Assembly: GCA_913052165.1 (NCBI GenBank)
Contig: CAJXEC010000008.1
Coordinates: 1-41,808 of the forward strand
Direction: 5' to 3'
DNA: 41,808 nt
Origin: an uncultured Rhodospirillaceae bacterium
GTDB lineage: Bacteria > Pseudomonadota > Alphaproteobacteria > MPNO01 > UBA2964
Of this stretch, positions 1 through 8,408 are shown one piece after another. The position numbers and the translations under genes were made by a program. The notes under the pieces were generated by a model. It was given only the letters and a program-made list of their open reading frames with translations, was not told the DNA's origin and searched no databases. Within the stretch, counting starts at the first letter, position 1. Each line of letters opens with the position of its first letter.

Positions 1-286
<286 letters not shown>

Positions 287-303
287 TTATTAGTAAAAAA
301 AAA

Positions 304-882
304 TTAGAATTTTTCAGAGCCAGTTACTACGTTTTTAGGTTTTTTAGATTTTACTTTTTCTTTATCAGTTTTAACGTATAATGCCGCTTTCTTTAAAACT
401 TTATCTCTAATGTCAAAAGCTAAATCACTTTCAATTTGTTTGATTTGACAGTTATTATTTTTACATGTTTTTTTATGTATCAAAACTTTAATTGCATCAA
501 CTCTTACTTGGTTATCTAAAAATCTTAATGTAATTTTAATTGACTCATCAGGGTTATTATCAGAATACCAATCAGAAATTATTAATCCCCCAGCATAATC
601 AACAGTTGCTAAGACCATAAAATCTAATGTATCTAAAGAAGCTCTCCACAGAGGGTTGGAACTTGCAAATTCATAATTAGTACCACCACCACGTTTGTTT
701 CCACCAAATATTATTCCCCTACCTTCCTCTGCATTTTTCCTTGCTCTTTTTCGTGCGTCAGGTTCCACTGGTTCTTTAGGGTTCGTGATACTTCCCACGT
801 TTCCGCAACTTGTTAAAAAAATCACGATTAAAACCAAAAATGCTGAATTTTTAAGAAATTTATATATCTTTGAAAACGCCAT
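304..882 (-). CDS. DUF3576 family lipoprotein
   Basis: A 192-residue putative lipoprotein. The N-terminus has a basic start, a hydrophobic stretch (about residues 13-24) and a lipobox LTSC, so the mature protein would begin at Cys26 and be lipid-anchored. The middle contains ATVDYAGGLIISDWYS, which resembles the core of the alphaproteobacterial DUF3576 family, usually found immediately upstream of leuS as here. The C-terminal 25 residues are lysine-rich. Its biochemical role is unknown. A function in the outer membrane or envelope is inferred only from the lipid anchor. Base composition matches leuS and the porin start on the other side, so these three belong to the same AT-rich source genome. 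Confidence 0.85.
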   Translation of the reverse strand: MAFSKIYKFLKNSAFLVLIVIFLTSCGNVGSITNPKEPVEPDARKRARKNAEEGRGIIFGGNKRGGGTNYEFASSNPLWRASLDTLDFMVLATVDYAGGLIISDWYSDNNPDESIKITLRFLDNQVRVDAIKVLIHKKTCKNNNCQIKQIESDLAFDIRDKVLKKAALYVKTDKEKVKSKKPKNVVTGSEKF

Positions 883-1053
883 AAGGAACGACTTATATTG
901 CCAAAATATATAAATAAAACAATAAAATTGTGTTGTTTTTTTGCAACACTATTGAAAAATAAAGATAGATTAGTTTGTTAAATCAAGCTTTTTTTGTTCA
1001 GAAAGGGTATTTATCGATCATTCATATGAATATTTTAACAAGAAAGGATTACT

Positions 1054-1560
1054 ATGAATAATTTCAAAAAAATAGGTCTTTCTGCCTTAGCTGGTTCTAT
1101 GGCTCTAACATCTGCGCAAGCATTTGAAGCAGGAGTTAAAGTTGAATCACAAGCAGTTTATTCAACTGCTCAAGGTAACGAGCCCGCAACTGAAACAAAA
1201 AATGGTAAAGGTATCGGTGTTGACACTGACATCCATTTTACTGGTTCAGGTGAGTTAGACATGGGATGGACAGTAAGTGTATCACATGTTCTAGACACAG
1301 CAGAAGCTGTAACAAACTCTTCTACACAAATGGCTGTAGGAATGGGATCATTAGGTACATTCCAATTTAACCAGGATGGTGGATCATCTTCAAATGGTAT
1401 TGATGATGTATTACCATTTGCTTATGAAGAGCCATGGGATGGTACTGTTGGTACGAACGAAGGGAACATTTTGTGGGGCATTAGCGCACGCCGATCCCGC
1501 CTCAGAATGGTGTGCGTTGGCAGTTACCTTGGACGCCACTCTCGTAGCAAAAAGCGCTGA
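1054..1560 (+). CDS. SAR11-type porin, N-terminal part, broken at the chimeric junction
   Basis: The start at 1054 is preceded by a good ribosome site (AAAGGA). Residues 1-23 form a classic signal peptide ending in the cleavage motif AQA. What follows is glycine- and threonine-rich with alternating hydrophobic residues, typical of an outer-membrane beta-barrel porin of general Gram-negative type, abundant in SAR11. Porins are normally over 300 residues, so only about 135 genuine residues are present. From about 1451-1480 the DNA belongs to the next organism's CoxM gene, and the last 25-30 residues before the TGA at 1558-1560 are CoxM DNA read in the wrong frame, arginine-rich and meaningless. 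The reading frame as it stands should not be taken as a real protein. Confidence 0.75.
   Translation: MNNFKKIGLSALAGSMALTSAQAFEAGVKVESQAVYSTAQGNEPATETKNGKGIGVDTDIHFTGSGELDMGWTVSVSHVLDTAEAVTNSSTQMAVGMGSLGTFQFNQDGGSSSNGIDDVLPFAYEEPWDGTVGTNEGNILWGISARRSRLRMVCVGSYLGRHSRSKKR
1451..1480. other. Chimeric junction between two genomes
   Basis: Left of this point the porin frame is coherent and the DNA is AT-rich. Right of it a different frame reads GTFCGALAHADPASEW, a conserved part of the FAD-binding subunit of molybdenum hydroxylases, and the DNA is GC-balanced for the rest of the window. Two unrelated genes are each cut in mid-domain and joined out of frame, with no repeat, tRNA or mobile gene at the joint. 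The exact base cannot be fixed because both frames stay open across the stretch. A misassembly or an amplification chimera explains this best. Confidence 0.8.
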
Positions 1561-1990
1561 ACGAGAGAGACAAGTGTCGGCCTCGTCTTTTTTCGAGACT
1601 GTTATGACGACCACCCTGGAAGAAAATGAATTGCTGACGGAGGCACAATTACCGATTCTGCCAAACAACACGCACTTTGGTTTTGAAGAGTTTAGCCGAC
1701 GTGCAGGAGATTATGCTTTGACCATGGCATTGGTTGTTTGGGAGGACGAGGGAGGAAAAATTTCAAATGCCCGTATTGGGCTCGGAGGAGTTGAAGATCG
1801 TCCAAGGCGGATTATCGAGGCGGAGGAAATATTGAATGGAAATGCTCCTTCCGATGATATTTTTCGGTCAGCGGCTGAGGCAGCGGCGAGCGTCGTTGAT
1901 CCGATGGAGGATCATGCAACATCGGCCGGGTATCGACGGGATTTAGTTAAGGCACTGACCAGACGGGCGATGGAAAAAGCTGTAAAATGA
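1451..1990 (+). CDS. Molybdenum hydroxylase FAD subunit (CoxM-like), 5' truncated
   Basis: C-terminal 179 residues of the FAD-binding medium subunit of a xanthine-dehydrogenase/CO-dehydrogenase-family enzyme, which passes electrons from the iron-sulfur subunit to an acceptor. The block GTFCGALAHADPA matches the conserved second FAD-binding motif of CoxM-type proteins. RRAGDYALTMAL and GGVEDRPRRI follow in the usual order, and the C-terminal domain ends in RRDLVKAL. The family is usually about 260-290 residues, so roughly the first third is missing at the junction. The frame stays open leftward to an ATG at 1376, but that lies inside the porin and is not a natural start. The stop overlaps the small-subunit start (ATGA), which supports one operon and translational coupling. 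Confidence 0.85.
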   Translation, partial: VRTKGTFCGALAHADPASEWCALAVTLDATLVAKSAERERQVSASSFFETVMTTTLEENELLTEAQLPILPNNTHFGFEEFSRRAGDYALTMALVVWEDEGGKISNARIGLGGVEDRPRRIIEAEEILNGNAPSDDIFRSAAEAAASVVDPMEDHATSAGYRRDLVKALTRRAMEKAVK

Positions 1991-2466
1991 TGCAGAAGCA
2001 CGACATAAAACTTGATATAAACGGTAAAAAATACGAAATAGCTGTTGAGCCCAGGCGAACGCTAGTTGATGTTATAAGGGATCAATGTGGTCAAACTGGG
2101 ACTCACGCTGGATGTCATCACGGCGTTTGCGGGGCTTGCACCATTTTACTTGATGATGAACCGGTTCGCTCTTGCCTAGTATTCGGTATTCAGGCCGATG
2201 GTAAAAAAATTAGGACCGTTGAGGGTCTAGCAGAAGGAAATAAGTTACACCCGCTTCAGCAAGCCTTCACCGACCATCACGCCCTTCAATGCGGATATTG
2301 TACGCCTGGTTTTTTGATGCTGGCGGTTGGAATTCTCGAAAAAGACCCAGATATTAGCCACGATGATCTTGTTTCAGCATTGTCTTCAAATTTGTGCAGG
2401 TGCACTGGTTACGCAAATATCATTACAGCCGTGAAGGCCGCAGCGGAACAGATGCGAGCTGGCTGA
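1987..2466 (+). CDS. Molybdenum hydroxylase [2Fe-2S] small subunit (CoxS-like)
   Basis: A 159-residue iron-sulfur subunit that carries electrons from the molybdenum centre to FAD. The N-terminal plant-type ferredoxin domain has Cys43, Cys48, Cys51 and Cys63 (GCHHGVCGACT and then SC). The C-terminal helical domain has Cys102 and Cys105 (QCGYCTPG) and Cys137 and Cys139 (LCRCTGY). All eight ligands for two [2Fe-2S] clusters are therefore present. Length and layout are normal for the family. The start ATG overlaps the stop of the FAD subunit and its stop overlaps the large-subunit start, so the order is M-S-L with overlapping ends. No transport signal is visible, so a cytoplasmic enzyme is expected. 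Confidence 0.93.
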   Translation: MMQKHDIKLDINGKKYEIAVEPRRTLVDVIRDQCGQTGTHAGCHHGVCGACTILLDDEPVRSCLVFGIQADGKKIRTVEGLAEGNKLHPLQQAFTDHHALQCGYCTPGFLMLAVGILEKDPDISHDDLVSALSSNLCRCTGYANIITAVKAAAEQMRAG

Positions 2467-4781
2467 TGGCCAGTAAAAAAAAACTTATTTTAGGCGAACG
2501 GCTGAGGCGTCTTGAAGACCCTCCCCTCATCACAGGGCAGGGTAGATTTGCTGATGATATTAATTTCCCTCATCAGCTTCACATGCGGATTGTTAGAAGT
2601 CCATATGCGCACGCCGAGATAAAATCTATTAATACAGAGAGCGCTTCCCAAATCCCTGGCGTCGTTGCGATTTGGACCCACGGCGACATCAGTGATCTTG
2701 GACCAATCGATTTCAGGGCGGATAAGTCGGCGGAAGAACTGAAAGCTTTTAGGCAATTTTGCTTGGCCAAGTCTAGAGTTCGCTACGTGGGAGATCCCGT
2801 GGCCGCAATCTTTGCCGAGGATCCTTATATAGCCGAAGACGCTGCGGATCTTATTGAGCTGGATGTTAATCAGTTATCAGTCATATCAGATGCTGATCAG
2901 GAGCCAGGAGAATTTGATGAGGGATTAGGGTCAGAGGCTGCTTTGCTGACCCATACTTTCGGGGATGTTTCACCAGTCTGGGACTCAGCATATCTAGTCG
3001 TTGATGTTGATCTTAGAACGGGACGTCATTCCGGAGTGCCCCTTGAGACCAGGGGTGCTATTGGAGTCCACAATAAAACCACTGACACTTTAGAACTTTA
3101 CGGGGCGGCAAAAATTCCCCATCGCAACCGAGATACTCTTGTTAGAATGCTCTCTCGTCCGCCGGCGAAAATTCATTTGCATGAAGGACACACAGGTGGT
3201 GGCTTTGGAATAAGAGGAGAGCTCTATCCAGAGGATATTCTGGTGTTGGTTGCGGCTGAGAGGTTGGGGCGCCCCGTCAAATGGATTGAAGATCGACAAG
3301 AGCATCTCATGGCAGCTAATCAAGGACGAAATCAGCATCACCTCGCAAGGATGGCATTCGATCAAAATGGTCAGATTTTAGCGATGGCTGACGAATTCTG
3401 GCATGACCAGGGGGGCTATGTAAGGACACACGGCGCTAATGTGCCTAATCGAACCATGTGTATGTTAACAGGAGCTTATAAAATACCGGCTTTCCAAGCT
3501 AAATGTCATTTTAGGCTCACAAATAAAACGCCTGCGGCGACCTATCGCGCCCCCGGCCGCTTTGAGTCTACTTTTGTTCGCGAGAGGATAATGGACATTG
3601 CTGCAGAGAAATTAGGCATTGATCGAGTAGAAATTAGGCGCAGAAATTTGATCGGCGTCGATGATATGCCGTTTAAAATCAAGTTTAATGAGCCTGGGCT
3701 GGAGACATTGGTCTTTGACTCTGGTGATTACGAGTCTTTGTTGGACAAAGCATTAGTTCATTTTAAATGGGATGAGCTTCAGGCTGAATTGAATGAGCGT
3801 CGTGCAGGCGGAGAGCTAGTCGGCTGCGGTCTTGGTGTTTTCGTGGAGGAAAGCGGCAAGGGCCCTGTTGATGGGGCGCGGATATCAGTGGATATCAACG
3901 GAGACGTGGAGGTTTTGACCGGAGGTGCCTCTCTCGGACAGGGATTTGAGACGACGATGGCTCAAATTACGGCAGCTGCGCTGGGTGCTGATTATAACAA
4001 AATCACCGTACTTCATGGCCAAACTGATCGGATCCCGTACGGGATCGGAGCCCATGCCGCCAGGGCTACAGTAATGACGGGAAGTGCGGTAAATATAACG
4101 GCCTTGAAGGTTCGGGAAAAAGCGCTTGATGTTGCGGCGGAGCTGCTTCAGACGACGGCAGATCGTTTAGATATCGAAAATAGCGAGGTTTTTATCTCCG
4201 ACAACCGAAATGGTCCATCTGTGTCTCTTGCCGAGATCGCTGAAAGATTGGCTCCAGGCTCGAAAAATTTGGGAGGGCGGGAACCTAATTTATCTGCGGA
4301 GGGTTTTCATAATACCAAAGAGAGCGCCTTTCCCTATGGTATCCATTTTGCCGTTGCAAAGGTTGATGCGGAGACAGGACATATAAAGGTGGAACGGTTT
4401 ATGGTCGCTTACGATGTAGGGCGCGCGGTGAACCACATGTTGCTCGAGGGCCAGCTAGTGGGGGGGTGCGTGCAGGGCGTCGGTGGTGCGTTATTTGAAG
4501 AGTTTTCCTATTCCGAAACAGGGGAACCACTTGCAGTGACACTTGCGGACTATCTACTTCCAACAATGGATTGTGCTCCTGCTATTGAATGTTTGGTTAC
4601 TGAGGATGCTCCAAGCCCCACAAACGAACTAGGTATTAAAGGCGGGGGTGAAGGCGGAATTAATGGTGTGGGTGCTGCAATTGCCGGGGCCGTTGATGAT
4701 GCAATAGGGCAAGTGGGTGCAGTGAAAGAGCTCCCTGTAACTCCTCAACGAATGAAGGTAATGCTAAATAGGGCCGGCTAG
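2466..4781 (+). CDS. Molybdenum hydroxylase large subunit (CoxL/aldehyde-oxidase-like)
   Basis: A 771-residue molybdopterin-binding catalytic subunit. The start is placed at the ATG overlapping the CoxS stop (TGATG). A longer frame upstream only rereads CoxS DNA. The N-terminus GERLRRLEDPPLITGQGRF is typical, followed by the TGGGFG region that contacts the cofactor, and GGGEGG near the C-terminus, whose Glu (about residue 729) is the conserved catalytic base. The active-site loop reads TYRAPGR (359-365). Form I aerobic CO dehydrogenases have AYRCSFR with the Cys that binds copper. That Cys is absent, so CO oxidation is unlikely and hydroxylation of an aldehyde, N-heterocycle or aromatic acid is more plausible. 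The substrate is unknown. Confidence 0.92.
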   Translation: MASKKKLILGERLRRLEDPPLITGQGRFADDINFPHQLHMRIVRSPYAHAEIKSINTESASQIPGVVAIWTHGDISDLGPIDFRADKSAEELKAFRQFCLAKSRVRYVGDPVAAIFAEDPYIAEDAADLIELDVNQLSVISDADQEPGEFDEGLGSEAALLTHTFGDVSPVWDSAYLVVDVDLRTGRHSGVPLETRGAIGVHNKTTDTLELYGAAKIPHRNRDTLVRMLSRPPAKIHLHEGHTGGGFGIRGELYPEDILVLVAAERLGRPVKWIEDRQEHLMAANQGRNQHHLARMAFDQNGQILAMADEFWHDQGGYVRTHGANVPNRTMCMLTGAYKIPAFQAKCHFRLTNKTPAATYRAPGRFESTFVRERIMDIAAEKLGIDRVEIRRRNLIGVDDMPFKIKFNEPGLETLVFDSGDYESLLDKALVHFKWDELQAELNERRAGGELVGCGLGVFVEESGKGPVDGARISVDINGDVEVLTGGASLGQGFETTMAQITAAALGADYNKITVLHGQTDRIPYGIGAHAARATVMTGSAVNITALKVREKALDVAAELLQTTADRLDIENSEVFISDNRNGPSVSLAEIAERLAPGSKNLGGREPNLSAEGFHNTKESAFPYGIHFAVAKVDAETGHIKVERFMVAYDVGRAVNHMLLEGQLVGGCVQGVGGALFEEFSYSETGEPLAVTLADYLLPTMDCAPAIECLVTEDAPSPTNELGIKGGGEGGINGVGAAIAGAVDDAIGQVGAVKELPVTPQRMKVMLNRAG

Positions 4782-4791
4782 GAGCGATAAA

Positions 4792-5778
4792 ATGGCAAAG
4801 TTGAAGCTAACTTTAGCGATTGGTGATTACGAGATAGTAAGAGCTCTAAAAGAAGGTGCCGTTGAACCAGATGGTATCGAACTCAATGTGCTCACAGATA
4901 TGGACTCGACCACACGCCACTGGCGTTTCCTTCGAAATCAAGATTTCGACGTGGCGGAGTGTTCTTGTTCTTCTTATTTAGTTGCACGGGATCAAGGTAT
5001 GCCATTTGAGGGTATTCCGGTTTTTTTGCATCGTCGATTCAGGCACGGGTTTATTTTTATAAACACCGAGAAGGGTATCAATGATCCAAAAGACCTAATT
5101 GGGTGCAAGATGGGGGTTAAACAGTATCAGTCTAGTGCGCAGCTATGGATGCGTGGGTTTCTAGAACACGAATATGGTGTTCCGCATCGGAGTATTAATT
5201 GGTTTTCTGAACTGGATGAGAGTATCGACTTTGAGCGCCCCGAGGACCTGAGCCTCACGCGCTTGCCCGATGAAAAAGGCGTTGAGCAAATGCTCGCTGA
5301 TGGCGAACTGGATGCGTTAATGCACCCAGACCTTATCCAACCTCTTATCAATGGTGATAGGAGGGTGGGGCGCCTATTCCCAGAATTTAAAGAAGAGGAG
5401 AAAAAATTTTTCAAAAAGACTGGGATCTTTCCAATCATGCATGTACTCGGAATAAAACGTGAGATTGTAGAGGAGAACCCATGGGTTCCAATAAATTTGT
5501 ATCATGCGTTTAACGAAGCGAAACAAATTGCAATGAAGCGAATGATCAATCCCCGTATAGTTCCCCTAGCTTGGTATCGAGAGGCTTGGGAGGAACAAGA
5601 AGAAATCTTGGGCAGTGATCCTTGGGAGTATGGGCTCACAGATTCGAATGTGAAACAGTTGGATATGTTGGTAGGATTTTCACATGAGCAAGGCATGATC
5701 CGCCGAAAAATGCCGCTCGATGAGCTTTTTCTAAGTGTTACACAAGGCCGAAAGAGGGGCGAGGTGTTTCGCGTATAG
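4792..5778 (+). CDS. Pht5-like protein (4,5-dihydroxyphthalate decarboxylase family)
   Basis: A 328-residue protein with the two-lobe periplasmic-binding-protein fold of the family annotated as 4,5-dihydroxyphthalate decarboxylase (Pht5 of Pseudomonas) or as a substrate-binding protein. The opening LTLAIGDYEIVRALKEG followed by GIELNVLT is characteristic, and the length matches Pht5. There is no signal peptide, so it should be cytoplasmic and act as an enzyme or small-molecule binder rather than a classical transport receptor. The ribosome site AGGAG lies just before the ATG, 10 bases after coxL. The acyl-CoA ligase starts directly after its stop. Decarboxylation of a dihydroxylated aromatic acid is possible, but many members of this family occur outside phthalate pathways, so the reaction is not settled. 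Confidence 0.8.
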   Translation: MAKLKLTLAIGDYEIVRALKEGAVEPDGIELNVLTDMDSTTRHWRFLRNQDFDVAECSCSSYLVARDQGMPFEGIPVFLHRRFRHGFIFINTEKGINDPKDLIGCKMGVKQYQSSAQLWMRGFLEHEYGVPHRSINWFSELDESIDFERPEDLSLTRLPDEKGVEQMLADGELDALMHPDLIQPLINGDRRVGRLFPEFKEEEKKFFKKTGIFPIMHVLGIKREIVEENPWVPINLYHAFNEAKQIAMKRMINPRIVPLAWYREAWEEQEEILGSDPWEYGLTDSNVKQLDMLVGFSHEQGMIRRKMPLDELFLSVTQGRKRGEVFRV

Positions 5779-7320
5779 ATGGCGCGAACAAGTTCAGAAA
5801 TTCTAGCCTCCCTGCCGGGACGTCTGATTGACGTCCCCCGTACCTGGGCAGAGGCTACGCCGGGAGAACCGGTGGTCTTTTACGAAGGGCAAAAAATAAC
5901 TTATGAACAACTTTGGCAAGATATAGTTCGTGCGAGAGATACACTTAGAAATTGTGGCATAGATGCTGGTGATCGGATTGGACTGGTTGTTGAGAATTGT
6001 TACGATGCTCTTTGTTTTTTCTACGCAATAACAGATTTAGAAGCCACGGCTGTGCTAGCCAACGCCAGGTTATCTGAACGTGAAATTCAAGTCGTCTTTG
6101 AGGAAGCAGATGTCAAAGGAGCTATTTTTACTCCGTTAGGTCTTGGCTCCGTGAACGCGCATATGCAGTCCTTTGGTGGCACTAGTCTCGGCGAATATGG
6201 CTTTAGTAATTCTGCCATGTCCTTCTTCAACAAAAACGCCTGTCCCGAGCCTGTGACTAATGATCCGAGCAAACTTTTGGCTGCAATGCTTTTTACTTCA
6301 GGAAGCACCGGTGTTCCAAAAGGAGCCATGCTAAGCCATTTAACGATGCTTTATCAGGCATCTATGGTTTCTGAAAGGAGAGAGTTTGGGCGTGGTGATT
6401 GCCCGTACGTCGTTGCTCCGATGGTCCATATCTTAGGATTGGCTGGTATGGTCATTCCCCTTATTCACGGAGGAGCCGCCATGAGGTTAGTCTCGCGGTT
6501 CGATCCCCAAGCGCTTGTGGAAGAGCTTTGTAATGGAAAATTAACGCACCTCTACGGAGCTGCGCCAATGTTCTCGGCGATCGCAAGTTTCATTGAGAAA
6601 AACAACATCAACATCGGGGGGCACAAAGTGAAAGAAATTTTGGCTGGTGGTGCACCCGCGGGTGAGGAATTACGCGGTCGAATCGCTAAGATATTTGGGA
6701 TGCCTCTCGGCACTGGTTATGCAGCGACTGAATGTTCTCCAATTTCTGCAAGCACGCCAGCTGATCCGCCGAATCCTGGAGCGGTTGGAAAACCTTGGCA
6801 TGGAATGGAGGTTCGGATAGTAGGCAAAAATGGCGAGGACTTGGCGACCGGTGAGGTAGGAGAAGTTTGGTGTAGAGGACCCAATGTGATGGATGGTTAT
6901 TATCAGAACCCTGAGGCTACGGCCGAGGTTATGAGGCGAGATGGGTGGGTGGCAATCGGAGATCTTGCCTTCCTTGACGAAGATAATCAGCTTCATCTGG
7001 TGGGTCGCCTGAAGGAAATGATCAACCGTTCGGGTTTCAACGTTTACCCAGCAGAAATAGAGCAAGTTCTTAATAGCCATCCAGATGTTTTGTATTCGGC
7101 TGTTGTCGGTCGGTCCGTTCCTGGAAACGAGGAGGTTATCGCTTTTGTTGAGGCGTCTCCTGGGCATAAAATAATAATAAAAGATTTGGAGAAGTTTATT
7201 GCAGGCAAGCTTGCTCCCTATAAAAAGCCAGCAGAAATAATTTTATTGGAAGCTTTGCCGCTTGGTCCCACTGGCAAAATTGCTAAATCAAAGTTACAGG
7301 ATCTCGCTGCTCTGAAATAG
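5779..7320 (+). CDS. AMP-forming acyl-CoA synthetase (acid-CoA ligase)
   Basis: A 513-residue member of the ANL family, which activates a carboxylic acid with ATP and joins it to coenzyme A. The P-loop-like motif FTSGSTGVPKGAM is near residue 172. GTGYAATECSP is the A5 motif region, GWVAIGDLAF near 388 has the ribose-binding Asp, and GRLKEMINRSGFNVYP is the hinge. The C-terminal PTGKIAKSK carries the catalytic Lys near residue 500, so all core motifs are intact. The ATG follows the Pht5-like stop with no gap. Acid specificity (fatty, aryl or other) cannot be read from the motifs. The context suggests it activates the acid made or used by the molybdenum hydroxylase. Confidence 0.9.
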   Translation: MARTSSEILASLPGRLIDVPRTWAEATPGEPVVFYEGQKITYEQLWQDIVRARDTLRNCGIDAGDRIGLVVENCYDALCFFYAITDLEATAVLANARLSEREIQVVFEEADVKGAIFTPLGLGSVNAHMQSFGGTSLGEYGFSNSAMSFFNKNACPEPVTNDPSKLLAAMLFTSGSTGVPKGAMLSHLTMLYQASMVSERREFGRGDCPYVVAPMVHILGLAGMVIPLIHGGAAMRLVSRFDPQALVEELCNGKLTHLYGAAPMFSAIASFIEKNNINIGGHKVKEILAGGAPAGEELRGRIAKIFGMPLGTGYAATECSPISASTPADPPNPGAVGKPWHGMEVRIVGKNGEDLATGEVGEVWCRGPNVMDGYYQNPEATAEVMRRDGWVAIGDLAFLDEDNQLHLVGRLKEMINRSGFNVYPAEIEQVLNSHPDVLYSAVVGRSVPGNEEVIAFVEASPGHKIIIKDLEKFIAGKLAPYKKPAEIILLEALPLGPTGKIAKSKLQDLAALK

Positions 7321-7490
7321 TAGCCGGAGAATTATGCTATTTTGGGTGAGCTACAATTCGGAAACTTAAGTGTGATAATTGGATTTAAACTTCGGCAAAA
7401 AGTATCAATAATGTCGATCCACCAGAAATTATGGTAGGGTCTACAATCCGTGTAACTTTTGAAGAACCCTCGCATCTCTTGGATAAAACC

Positions 7491-8408
7491 ATGGCTTTTA
7501 AAATTTTTACGAATGAGGATAAGTTTTTTGCTGAGATTTTCGGAGTAGACCTTTCAACATCCCTCTCATCGACTGAAAAAGCGGATCTGCTTGAAGCAGC
7601 CCATGAGAATGCCGTTTTGCTGTTTCGAAATCAAAATTTAAATGAGGAGCAACACCTCAATATGTCGCGTCAATTTGGGGGATTAGAAACGACTATCCAA
7701 AGGGGCCGAAAACGCAGAGTAAAGCCGGAATTTGCCGATATCTCCAATCTAGATTGGGATGGAACTATGCTGGAATCAGATAGCGGTAGGGCGATTTACA
7801 GTTCAGCAAATCAACTATGGCACTCAGACGCATCATTTCGGGCAAACCCGCCGAAATTCTCTTTTCTCTATGCTGAAGAAGTTGTTGAGAGTGGTGGCGA
7901 AACAGAATTTTGTGATGAAAGAGCCGCTTGGGATGCACTAGATCCTGACATGAAAGAAAAGATAGATGGTCTTGTGGCCTGGCACTCCTTGATGGAATCA
8001 CGGCGCCGAACTGGGTTCTTAGAGTTTACTGACGGGGAACGGGAAGCTTTTCCATCAGTGCTCCAACCAATCGTTAGAACTCATCCCGCCACTGGAAGAA
8101 AAAATTTATTTTTGGGGGCCCATGCCTCTCATATTGAGAATTTAGAGCGAGCAGACGGCGCGAGACTTCTTGATGATCTCGTGGAGTTCGCCACTCAGGA
8201 ATGTTTTGTTCGCAGTCATACATGGTCGGTCGGGGATCTAATAATGTGGGATAATCGATGTGTTCTCCATCGTGGAAGACCATTCAATGCTACCATGGAA
8301 AGACGCGTAATGAGGAGAACGACGATCTCGGGTGATGGTCCGATAGTAGTAAATGGTCGACCCATTAATGAGCTGGTCTCACACGGAGCGTTGAACGAAC
8401 TAATATGA
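7491..8408 (+). CDS. TauD/TfdA-family Fe(II)/2-oxoglutarate dioxygenase
   Basis: A 305-residue non-heme iron oxygenase that hydroxylates a substrate using 2-oxoglutarate and O2. The iron triad is visible as His111 and Asp113 (WHSDASF) and His260 (WDNRCVLHRGRP). The arginine cluster RRVMRRTTISG supplies the 2-oxoglutarate contact. The start at 7491 is preferred over an in-frame ATG at 7431, because the extra 20 residues do not look like the family and the TauD/TfdA core starts near MAFKIF. It resembles the 2,4-dichlorophenoxyacetate and alpha-ketoglutarate-dependent ether-cleaving group more than taurine dioxygenase, but the substrate is unknown. Its stop overlaps the next start (ATGA), so the two genes are coupled. 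Confidence 0.9.
   Translation: MAFKIFTNEDKFFAEIFGVDLSTSLSSTEKADLLEAAHENAVLLFRNQNLNEEQHLNMSRQFGGLETTIQRGRKRRVKPEFADISNLDWDGTMLESDSGRAIYSSANQLWHSDASFRANPPKFSFLYAEEVVESGGETEFCDERAAWDALDPDMKEKIDGLVAWHSLMESRRRTGFLEFTDGEREAFPSVLQPIVRTHPATGRKNLFLGAHASHIENLERADGARLLDDLVEFATQECFVRSHTWSVGDLIMWDNRCVLHRGRPFNATMERRVMRRTTISGDGPIVVNGRPINELVSHGALNELI

Noticed and set aside
1376-1990. A complete 204-residue CoxM gene starting at 1376
   Set aside because: The first 25 codons are porin DNA in another frame. The gene is a 5'-truncated fragment.
1451-4781. A true aerobic carbon-monoxide dehydrogenase (CoxMSL)
   Set aside because: The large subunit lacks the AYRCSFR loop with the copper-binding Cys, and no coxD/E/F/G maturation genes are nearby.
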